Position numbers and translations under genes: made by a program | NCBI GenBank assembly: GCA_004293675.1 | Contig: READ01000026.1 | Coordinates: forward strand, 1-64,000 | Reading direction: 5' to 3' | DNA: 64,000 nucleotides | DNA from: Betaproteobacteria bacterium | GTDB taxonomy: Bacteria; Pseudomonadota; Gammaproteobacteria; Burkholderiales; Casimicrobiaceae | Notes under the pieces: model-generated | What the model was told of the DNA's origin: nothing | Databases searched by the model: none | The model's input: the letters and a program-made list of their open reading frames with translations, nothing else | In this document: in pieces, positions 10,075 through 17,911 of the stretch | Numbering within the stretch: position 1 is the first letter of the stretch | Layout of the letters: the number at the start of each line of letters is the position of its first letter

Positions 10075-10683
10075 ATGGACTGGCTGCAATCACATCTTCC
10101 TGAACTCGCGATGAGCGCCGCCATGGCATGGGGCGCGGGGCTGCGCCTCTATTTGGTGGTGTTCGTCGTCGGACTGCTCGGTAAGTTTGGTTACGTTCCG
10201 TTGCCCGATGCGCTGAGCATTCTCAGCAATCCTTTGGTCATGGGTGCGGCTGGCTTCATGTCTTTTGTGGAGTTTTTCACCGACAAAATTCCATGGCTCG
10301 ATAGCGCGTGGGACGCCGTACACACCTTTCTGCGTATCCCCGCGGGTGCAGCGCTAGCGGCGGGCATGCTCGGCGACACAGGTGAGGGCGTTGCCATGGC
10401 CGCCGCGATCATTGGCGGCACGCTGACCGCCGGTACGCACTTCGGCAAAGCGGGCACGCGTGCCGCGGCCAACACGTCCCCTGAACCGTTTTCCAATATC
10501 GGACTCTCACTCGTGGAAGACACCGCGGTCGCAGGCGGCCTGGCTTTAGCGGTGGCGAATCCGATTGTGTTCTTGGTGCTGTTGCTGCTCTTCGTTGTGG
10601 CGCTTGTATTGTTGATTCGCTTTGTGTTGCGTGGGCTACGTCGACTTATCCAAAAGCTTGCACCGCTATCCCAAGCTACCTAG
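10075..10683 (+). CDS. DUF4126-family membrane protein
   Basis: A 202-residue inner-membrane protein with several hydrophobic segments. It contains VEFFTDKIPWLDSAWDAVHT followed by FLRIPAGAALAAGML, the hallmark of DUF4126 proteins, whose function is unknown. The C-terminus is a long helix (PIVFLVLLLLFVVALVLLIR) followed by a basic tail. The next gene begins immediately after, or overlaps it. Confidence 0.8.
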   Translation: MDWLQSHLPELAMSAAMAWGAGLRLYLVVFVVGLLGKFGYVPLPDALSILSNPLVMGAAGFMSFVEFFTDKIPWLDSAWDAVHTFLRIPAGAALAAGMLGDTGEGVAMAAAIIGGTLTAGTHFGKAGTRAAANTSPEPFSNIGLSLVEDTAVAGGLALAVANPIVFLVLLLLFVVALVLLIRFVLRGLRRLIQKLAPLSQAT

Positions 10684-10687
10684 CCCG

Positions 10688-12376
10688 TTGAGCTCTTCAC
10701 GGGTTGAGCAGCTGGCGGCGTTACTCTTAGGTGCGTTCGCGCTCCTTGCATTTGCGTTCGCCCATCGGGATGTTGTCACCCTCTTGGGTTTCGCAGACGA
10801 CATGGGCGTTATCCAAGATCATCTTCGGTCGCGCTCCAACGGTACGCTAACGAAAGTAGCGATGGCTCGAGTGTTCGAGCCGCTATGGCCAGGAGCATTG
10901 ATGTGGCGCCCTCTGCCGCTGGCTAGTTTTTCGCTAGACGCGGCGCTTTTTGGCACTCACGTTGGGCATTGGCATTGGGTCAACTTGATTTTGCACCTGG
11001 CTAGTGCGCTCTTCGTTGGTTTACTTGCGTCACACTTTTTGCGTTCCTTGCTGTGCAGTGTCTTCGCGGGCGCCACATTTCTTGTCAACCCATGGTCCGC
11101 GGAGATAACCCTTTGGCTGGTCGGTCGTTTCGACGCGTGGGCGAGTGCAGGGGTCGCGTGTGCCCTGTGGGCGGCGGCTCGGCAACAGGGATTCGATCGT
11201 TGGCTCGCGCTCTACGCCGTGGCCGCGGTGGTCGCGTTTTTAAGCAAAGAGTCGGCGATGTTGCTGCCTGCGTTGACTCTATTTCTGGTCTTGGTGGACT
11301 GCCGACCGGGCGTGCACTCAAGCCTCGGCGCGAATGGTCGGAGTCAGTTTACATGGCGCCTCTGGATGGGAAATGTTGCTTCGCGTTGGCCGCTCGTCGG
11401 TCTGGCGCTGGGTCTTTTGCTGCTCTATCTCGTCGTTCGCCACGCCGTGCTCGGCACAATCAGCGCAAACGCGTACGGCGCGAGCTCCGCCACGTTGACT
11501 GACTTTGTGCAATGGAGCGAACGCCTAGGGCGGCATGGTGCGCAGTTTTGGCTCAGCGTGGCGCAACACTCTCTCGCCGCCTTCACGATCGCCACACTGG
11601 GCGTGGTGCTGCTGTTCGTTGGGCTTGAGCGGTGTCGGTCGGACGGTTCCGCCCGCGCAGGCCTGTTGACTTGCGGCGTGTTTGGCGCATTGCAATTCAC
11701 GGGTTTTTTTGTGGGAAGCGCGTTGCATTTGGACGCGGCTAGCGTTTGGAGCGACGGTGCGCGGCTGTACTATCCCGCGGTACTCGGCATGGCGCTTTTT
11801 GCCGCCGGTCTCGCTTTTGCCGCGATGCAATCGAATACGCGCGCTCAGAAAGAAACTACGGTTCGTTACAGCATTGTTTTCGCAGGAATGGTGATTTTGA
11901 TAGGCGCACTTGCCGTGAGTCAAAACGCTGTCAATCAACGTTGGAGCGCGGCGGCGGTGGAACGCGATCAATCGCTGCGTGCCATTGCCGCGGAATTGCG
12001 ACAAATTCCTAGTGAGCATTTTGCGCTGGTGATGCTCGCCGATTCTATGGGTGCAGTGCCTCTATTTCGAAATACGCAAGGGGCAGCCATCATCGAGGCA
12101 CATAGTCAAAATCAGGCCCGTGAGACTCCGCTGTCGCACATGGTGGCCATGCTTCCGCAACAGATCGACGAATGGTACGGATTGGCGCAGACCGATATCG
12201 TGCCGAAAATAGCCGCACGCGTTGGTGCCCCGTTGCGCCCGACGCGCTACTACTGCAAGGAAGTTGGGCTCCCCAATTTGAAGTACTTGGGGGATTGGCA
12301 AGCGACGGACCTAGAGACTTGGCGCGCTCAGTGGCACTTGGCGCTGCAAACACACTGCCCGAGCCTAAAACTCTAA
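10688..12376 (+). CDS. Polytopic membrane protein, GT-C glycosyltransferase-like
   Basis: About 562 residues with 10 or more predicted helices. The N-terminal half follows the GT-C/TMTC-type layout: a first periplasmic loop with acidic residues (FADDMGVIQDH), then WHWVNLILHLASALFVGLL, AGATFLVNPWSAEITLWLVGR and a cytoplasmic LSKESAMLLPAL motif. Such proteins transfer sugars from polyprenyl carriers, but substrate and activity cannot be read. The start is uncertain: TTG 10688 gives a clean first helix, while TTG 10622 overlaps the previous gene by 62 bases, and neither has a good ribosome site. The 3' end overlaps convergent dnaE by 12 bases. Confidence 0.6.
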   Translation: MSSSRVEQLAALLLGAFALLAFAFAHRDVVTLLGFADDMGVIQDHLRSRSNGTLTKVAMARVFEPLWPGALMWRPLPLASFSLDAALFGTHVGHWHWVNLILHLASALFVGLLASHFLRSLLCSVFAGATFLVNPWSAEITLWLVGRFDAWASAGVACALWAAARQQGFDRWLALYAVAAVVAFLSKESAMLLPALTLFLVLVDCRPGVHSSLGANGRSQFTWRLWMGNVASRWPLVGLALGLLLLYLVVRHAVLGTISANAYGASSATLTDFVQWSERLGRHGAQFWLSVAQHSLAAFTIATLGVVLLFVGLERCRSDGSARAGLLTCGVFGALQFTGFFVGSALHLDAASVWSDGARLYYPAVLGMALFAAGLAFAAMQSNTRAQKETTVRYSIVFAGMVILIGALAVSQNAVNQRWSAAAVERDQSLRAIAAELRQIPSEHFALVMLADSMGAVPLFRNTQGAAIIEAHSQNQARETPLSHMVAMLPQQIDEWYGLAQTDIVPKIAARVGAPLRPTRYYCKEVGLPNLKYLGDWQATDLETWRAQWHLALQTHCPSLKL

Positions 12377-15300
12377 ATCCGCCGACAGCTTTGCCAGCAA
12401 ATCGCCGTGGGGTTTGACTCGCCACTGTTCACCCAGCTCCACCCGTCCGCTGTAGCCGTCTTTGCGAACGTTGATGAATACGGGTGTGGGGCCGGGGGTG
12501 AAGGGTTTTAACGCGGCCAGAAGCGCTGCGGCTTCCTCGGTGGCGCTTTTGCCGTTGAGTGTCACGATTAAGCGGCGTCCGAACTGTGCGCGGGCTTGAT
12601 CGATGTCGAAAATTTGATCGGCGATGACGCGGGTTGCGCCGCCGTCTCGGCCCATGCTCACTTTGGCTTCGATCACAATCGGAATGTCTTCTTTGAGCCA
12701 GTGACGGTGCGCTTCGAACACGGTCGCTGGGATCATCACCTCGCAAATGTCGGTACGATCATCGAGTGACAAGAAGCAAATTCGACCATTGCGCGAATTG
12801 ATGACGCGCACCGCGTTGACGATGCCCGCGAGTCGTTGCTTGGTGTCGGACGGCTCCACCCGTGCCAGCGCCATGGTGGTCACTGGTTGTAGATGTTTTC
12901 GGTAGGCCTCGTAGGGATGACCGCTCAAATACAAGCCCAGTGCGGTCTTTTCCTGCGCCAGCGACTCGAGTAAATCCCATGGTCGTGCATCGATCAGCGC
13001 TACGTTGGTCACACTTGCATCGTCGCCAAACAGACTGTTTTGCGAGGCGTTAGCTTGCGCTCGCTCGGCTTCCGAGAGCGCGGCTCCAACAGACGCGAAT
13101 GCGCTCGCCCGATTGCTGTGAAGTTTGTCAAACGCGCCCGCTTTGATGAGCGCTTCTACCGTGCGACGATTCACCGTTTGGGTGTTGACCCGGCGGCAAA
13201 AATCAAACAAATCTGTAAACGGTCCGCCTTCTTCGCGTGCCCGCAAGATTTCTATGACGGCGCCTTCGCCGGTGCCTTTCACGCCACCCAATCCGTAGCG
13301 AATCGTTGCACGATCAACCGGCACGAATCGATACTCACCGGCGTTTACATCTGGCGCTTCGAAGCGCAGGTTACACACCGTTAAACAGTCTTCGAGCAGC
13401 TGACGCACCTTATCGGTATCGTTCATCACCGCGCTCATGTTGGCCGCCATAAACGCTGCAGCGTGATGGCGTTTAAAGTAGCCGGTTTGATAGGCGAGCA
13501 GGGCGTACGCCGCCGAGTGCGATTTGTTGAAGCCGTAGCCCGCGAACTTTTCCATGTCGCTGAACAGCACATTACTCTGCTTTTCAGTCAGTCCATTTTT
13601 CGCCGCACCTTCGTTAAAAATAACGCGGTGCTTGGCCATTTCCTCGGGCTTTTTCTTACCCATCGCACGGCGCAGTAAATCGGCGCCGCCGAGCGAATAG
13701 CCGCCGATGATCTGCGCGGCCTGCATTACCTGCTCTTGATAGACCATGATGCCCAGCGTCTCTTCGAGCATGGGCTGCAGGCGCGAATCGTAGTACTCCG
13801 CCTGCTGTTTTCCGTCGCGCCGCGCGATGTAATCGGGAATCAGATCCATCGGGCCGGGGCGATAAAGTGCGTTCAGCGCCGTCAAATCTTCAAGCCGTTT
13901 CGGACGTGCTTTGACGAGCAAATCTTTCATGCCCGTCGATTCAAACTGAAAAATCGCGACTGTGTTGGCTTCGCGAAACAGCTGATACACCGATTGATCG
14001 TCCAGCGAGAGCGTCTGCAAATCGATCTCGAACGTCGGATCGAGTCGCTTACAAAAGCGGATCGTCCAATCGAGAATCGTGAGCGTGGTCAAACCTAGGA
14101 AATCGAATTTCACCAGGCCTACCGCTTCGACATCATCTTTGTCGAATTGACTGATCATCACCGAATCCGCATCTTGCGAATACATGGGGCAAAAGTCAGT
14201 GAGCTTGCCCGGTGCGATCAACACGCCGCCAGCGTGCATGCCTACGTTACGCGGCAAGCCTTCGACTTGCTCGGCCAACGCCAAGAGCGCAGCCACGTCT
14301 TCCTCTTGCTCTTCACGCTGCACTAAAAGCGGCTCGGCTTCGCGCGCCACAATCGTGTTGGCATCGCGCTTTTCGGGCTTTGTCAGTGTGATCCATTTGC
14401 CCGGCATGAATGGAATCAACTTCGCGACGCCATCGACGAACGTGTAGGGCATGTCGAGCACGCGGCCGCAGTCGCGCACGGCTGCTTTGGCCGCCATCGT
14501 TCCAAAGGTGGCGATTTGCCCAACGCTCTCAGCGCCGTATTTTTGCCGCACGTAATTGATCACGCGGTCACGGCCGTCTTGGCAAAAGTCGATATCAAAG
14601 TCGGGCATCGACACCCGCTCAGGATTCAGAAAACGCTCGAATAGCAGGTTGTATTTGAGCGGATCAAGATCGGTAATGCCCAGCGAATACGCAACCAGCG
14701 AGCCCGCGCCCGAACCGCGCCCTGGTCCTACCGGTACGCCATTGTTTTTTGCCCAAGCGATGAAGTCCGCAACGATCAAAAAGTAGCCCGGAAAGCCCAT
14801 TTTGACGATCGTGTTGATCTCAAAATCGCAGCGCTCGACGTAGCGCGGGCGCTCGTTGTCTCGCGCTTCGGTGTGCGGATAAAGCACGGCGAGCCGCTGC
14901 TCCAAACCCGCCAGTACTTCATTGCGCAAATGCGCCTCAATAGTCACGCCTTCGGGCAGCGGAAAATCAGGGAGATAGTTCTTGCCCAGCGTTAGATTGA
15001 GCGTGCAGCGAATGGCGAGCGCTACCGTGTTGGCGACCGCTTGCGGGTAATCGGCAAACTTTTCACACATTTCGTCCTGTGTGACGAAACGCTGTTTCTC
15101 GGTGAAATGCTTTGGACGACGGGGGTCCGAGAGCGTGTAACCCTCGGCGATGCAAACACGCGCCTCGTGCGCTTTGAAATCATCGGCGGTCGCAAACTGC
15201 ATCGGATGCGTTGCCACCAGTGGCAACTTCAGCTTTCCGGCCAGCGCAACGCTATGTTCGATAAAGTGATGCTCGTTCTCGAACCCAGCGCGGTGGATTT

Positions 15301-15829
15301 CCATCGCGTAAGCGCCAGGAAACCGTGCGGACCAAGCAGCGGCGGCACGCTCGGCAGCAGCGTGTTGTCCGTTTCGAAGGGCGATGCCCACGTCGCCAAA
15401 CCATCCGCCCGATAGGCAGAAGACACCTTCGGTTGCGCCGGCTCCGTCGAGCCACGCGCGATCAATCATCGCTTTTCCGCGCACTTGGTTTTCGCGGAAC
15501 GCGCGGGTGATCCACTGACAGATTTTTAAGTAACCGCTGTGGTTTTCCGCGAGCAGAATGACTCGAAACGGCTCAGCGTTGCCGCTTGAACTGTCCCCAG
15601 CAATTCGCGCATCGATCCACGCATCGACACCGCAAATTGGTTTGACGTTTTTGGCGCGTGCCGCTTTATAAAACTTCACGAACCCGAAGAGGTTCGATAA
15701 ATCAGTGACGGCGAGCGCGGCTTGCTCATCCTTTGCCGCAAGTGCGACCGCATCGTCTACCCGCAACGTCGAATCCACAATCGAGAATTCGGTGTGCATG
15801 CGAAGGTGAACGAAGCGAGGAGCAGCCAT
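12365..15829 (-). CDS. dnaE: DNA polymerase III subunit alpha
   Basis: Replicative polymerase of the C family, the catalytic core of the holoenzyme. The 1154-residue product begins with the PHP domain (FVHLRMHTEFSIVDSTLR) and has the polymerase motifs PGRGSGAGSLVAYSLG and MPDFDIDFCQDGRDRV (catalytic Asp pair). It also has the finger region GYSLGGADLLRRAMGKKKPE and a C-terminal OB-fold around AGIVNAVRVINSRNGR. Full length for the family. Transcribed alone; its 3' end slightly overlaps the convergent membrane-protein gene. Confidence 0.97.
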   Translation of the reverse strand: MAAPRFVHLRMHTEFSIVDSTLRVDDAVALAAKDEQAALAVTDLSNLFGFVKFYKAARAKNVKPICGVDAWIDARIAGDSSSGNAEPFRVILLAENHSGYLKICQWITRAFRENQVRGKAMIDRAWLDGAGATEGVFCLSGGWFGDVGIALRNGQHAAAERAAAAWSARFPGAYAMEIHRAGFENEHHFIEHSVALAGKLKLPLVATHPMQFATADDFKAHEARVCIAEGYTLSDPRRPKHFTEKQRFVTQDEMCEKFADYPQAVANTVALAIRCTLNLTLGKNYLPDFPLPEGVTIEAHLRNEVLAGLEQRLAVLYPHTEARDNERPRYVERCDFEINTIVKMGFPGYFLIVADFIAWAKNNGVPVGPGRGSGAGSLVAYSLGITDLDPLKYNLLFERFLNPERVSMPDFDIDFCQDGRDRVINYVRQKYGAESVGQIATFGTMAAKAAVRDCGRVLDMPYTFVDGVAKLIPFMPGKWITLTKPEKRDANTIVAREAEPLLVQREEQEEDVAALLALAEQVEGLPRNVGMHAGGVLIAPGKLTDFCPMYSQDADSVMISQFDKDDVEAVGLVKFDFLGLTTLTILDWTIRFCKRLDPTFEIDLQTLSLDDQSVYQLFREANTVAIFQFESTGMKDLLVKARPKRLEDLTALNALYRPGPMDLIPDYIARRDGKQQAEYYDSRLQPMLEETLGIMVYQEQVMQAAQIIGGYSLGGADLLRRAMGKKKPEEMAKHRVIFNEGAAKNGLTEKQSNVLFSDMEKFAGYGFNKSHSAAYALLAYQTGYFKRHHAAAFMAANMSAVMNDTDKVRQLLEDCLTVCNLRFEAPDVNAGEYRFVPVDRATIRYGLGGVKGTGEGAVIEILRAREEGGPFTDLFDFCRRVNTQTVNRRTVEALIKAGAFDKLHSNRASAFASVGAALSEAERAQANASQNSLFGDDASVTNVALIDARPWDLLESLAQEKTALGLYLSGHPYEAYRKHLQPVTTMALARVEPSDTKQRLAGIVNAVRVINSRNGRICFLSLDDRTDICEVMIPATVFEAHRHWLKEDIPIVIEAKVSMGRDGGATRVIADQIFDIDQARAQFGRRLIVTLNGKSATEEAAALLAALKPFTPGPTPVFINVRKDGYSGRVELGEQWRVKPHGDLLAKLSADLEF

Positions 15830-15974
15830 CGTTCGATTTTAAGGATCGGCCCGCGCGATTTGGTTGGGTGCGCCACGAACCGCGCGGGTGCTCAGCGCTG
15901 GCAAAAACGACCACGCTGGTGTTGATCGTGTTTTAGAGATCGTGTCGTGAAAAGTAAATGAACTTTTTCATTAA

Positions 15975-16062
15975 ACGCCAACGGAAATATGGCTTACGAT
16001 TAAATAAGTAATACTTTCGAAATATCAGCTATTTCTATTGAACGCCTTATTTCATTGGGCGT
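15975..16062. repeat. 88-bp paired-arm intergenic element, copy 2
   Basis: Left arm 15975-15993 (ACGCCAACGGAAATATGGC), core 15994-16043, right arm 16044-16062 (reverse complement ACGCCCAATGAAATAAGGC). Arms agree at 15 of 19 positions, and pairing continues five bases outward (ATTAA / TTAAT), giving 24-bp arms. It lies in the spacer between dnaE and the beta-helix gene, both on the minus strand. Confidence 0.85.
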
Positions 16063-16108
16063 TTAATAATAAAGTTGGGTTTGAAAAACGTAGTGACGAA
16101 TCAACGTC

Positions 16109-17650
16109 TCAGCCCGGGGTTTTGCGTCGCCCGATTGACGGCGTCGCGCGTTGCGCCGCGAAGTGAGCGGCAGCAATCATCAACATCAGCAATGCGCCGA
16201 GCAGTGCAGCGCTCAGGGTCGGCACTGTTGGAAATGCCGACGCCGGATCGGCACCGCACACGCCGTTCAAGTTTGCGGTAACGAGCGGGGCTGAGAAGTC
16301 CACTTGCGGACTGGTCGCTGTGCCACCGCCGCCGGCCACACCGCCCGCGCCGGTGGTGGCGCCCCAGAAGTTGCAACCACTTGGCAAGATGCCCGTGGCG
16401 GCATTGGCGGCGGGATCGTTGAACGCGCCCCAGCCACTGACTGAGCCATACACAAAGGTCGGGAATGTGCCGCCTGCGTTACCCGATAGATCGTTGCGGG
16501 TGATATTGATGGTGGCTGTTGCCGCCGCCGCTGTGTAAACGATCACGCCGCCAAAGAGGGGCATGTTGCTGTTGGGCGTTTTGACTTGCGGAAACGCCAT
16601 GGTCGGCACACTGACGAACGTTGGTACGTTATTGATGATCCGATTGTTGGTGATCGTGACGTTGCTAGGACCCGGAAAAAAGAACGGCACATTCGGCGCT
16701 GACGCCGCCAAATCGCCGACCAATACGCCGCGCTGATTGTTGCTGATGAGCGAATTGGTAATGCTCACGCCGGTGAGTGTCGCCGGAAACGTGTTGTACG
16801 CTGCCGGATCACTTCGCGCTTTGAGCCAGATGCCGAAGCCTTGACAAAAGCCGCCGGTACCGGGGCACAGCTGCACGGTACCGTCGGTGCCGGAGACTGC
16901 GTTGCCAACGATTTCGACGTTGTTAAACGATAGGTTTTGATACGCACCGGCCTTTAGGTTGATGTCAATACCGCCGTTGACACGCGAATTGAAAACGCTG
17001 GGCGACAACCCATTGTCGTTGAAGCGACTACTCGTGAAACTCGCATTGGTGAGCTTCTCAATGTAGAGCCCTTTGAACGCGTTGCCGATGATGTCCAATC
17101 CGTTGGCCGTGACGTTTGACACGTTTGACGCGTCCGCGCTGACCGCTTTAGCAAAGTACCAGCCGTAACCAAAATCGTTGAAGCTCGAATTGGAAACGTT
17201 GAGCGTAGTGATGGTTGCTGTGGTTCCGACAAACAAACCGCTTTCGTTTTGGTTGTCGGTGCCGGATGCCGCCACACCGCTGATTGTCAAATTGCTGATC
17301 GACCCGCCAGTGAGCGCTATGCCATTGCCGCCATTGGCCTTCAATGCGAAGTTTTGGAGCACGACGTTGTTGGCGCCCGTAGCCAGTGAAATCGCTGCGC
17401 TGTTGCTGGGCGCGTTGAGGATTGTGTTTGCACCGGAGCCCGAAAGCGTCAGTGTTCGATTGATACTGAGCGACTCGTTAAACGTACCTGCTGCCACGTT
17501 TATCGGCGAGCAGCCCGGATCATTGATCGCCGCTTGAATCGTGGCGTAACCGATGCTTGGCACAGCGCATGCTGCCGCGTGGGCCCAATTGCAAACGGTG
17601 GGCAGCGTCAGCGTTAAAAGGCACAAGACTTTTGACGTAAACCGATTCAT
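16109..17650 (-). CDS. Secreted parallel beta-helix protein with IPTL-CTERM-like tail
   Basis: A 513-residue exported protein. The signal peptide (MNRFTSKVLCLLTLTLPTVC to about AHA) is followed by many short beta-strand repeats rich in N, S, G and T (NLTISGVAAS; NVTITNNRIINN). These have the spacing of right-handed parallel beta-helix proteins such as pectate-lyase-like or NosD-like domains. The C-terminus has PTLSAALLGALLMLMIAAAH followed by arginines, which resembles the IPTL-CTERM sorting tail; the first Ile is replaced by Val. ATG 17650 follows GGAGG, whereas an upstream ATG adds only five residues. Ligand or enzymatic role unknown. Confidence 0.75.
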   Translation of the reverse strand: MNRFTSKVLCLLTLTLPTVCNWAHAAACAVPSIGYATIQAAINDPGCSPINVAAGTFNESLSINRTLTLSGSGANTILNAPSNSAAISLATGANNVVLQNFALKANGGNGIALTGGSISNLTISGVAASGTDNQNESGLFVGTTATITTLNVSNSSFNDFGYGWYFAKAVSADASNVSNVTANGLDIIGNAFKGLYIEKLTNASFTSSRFNDNGLSPSVFNSRVNGGIDINLKAGAYQNLSFNNVEIVGNAVSGTDGTVQLCPGTGGFCQGFGIWLKARSDPAAYNTFPATLTGVSITNSLISNNQRGVLVGDLAASAPNVPFFFPGPSNVTITNNRIINNVPTFVSVPTMAFPQVKTPNSNMPLFGGVIVYTAAAATATINITRNDLSGNAGGTFPTFVYGSVSGWGAFNDPAANAATGILPSGCNFWGATTGAGGVAGGGGTATSPQVDFSAPLVTANLNGVCGADPASAFPTVPTLSAALLGALLMLMIAAAHFAAQRATPSIGRRKTPG

Positions 17651-17911
17651 AGCGAAGCCCTCCAAAGCAACAATGCAAGTCAGAGCTTACGACTCGGGCA
17701 GACTCGGGTCAAGCGTTGATTTCCAGTGGCGAGCGGGTCGCTATCTCTGCGCCAAACGTCGAAAAATTTTCGCGGGCAAAAAAAAGCCCCGAGTCAGTTT
17801 GACACGGGGCAAGGAGAGACTTTATCGAGGTGCTTGAAGTTTGTTTCGTTGCGCCTATGTTGGGCGGCAATCGGACTTCAAAGCACCGTTCAAACGAACG
17901 CGGGTTAGGCG
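17651..17911 (-). other. Spacer between TonB receptor and beta-helix genes
   Basis: About 260 bases. It contains the minus-strand terminator of the upstream cluster (17778-17810) and presumably the promoter of the beta-helix gene. No other feature was seen. Confidence 0.5.
17778..17810 (-). terminator. Intrinsic terminator after TonB receptor gene
   Basis: On the minus strand, GCCCCGTGTC pairs with GACTCGGGGC across a five-base loop, followed by eight T. The stem has one mismatch. It lies about 100 bases past the receptor stop codon and would end the sugar-utilisation transcript. Confidence 0.85.

Noticed and set aside
13040-15936. Several plus-strand reading frames opposite dnaE
   Set aside because: They mirror the codon pattern of dnaE, have no ribosome sites or recognised domains, and dnaE itself is certain.
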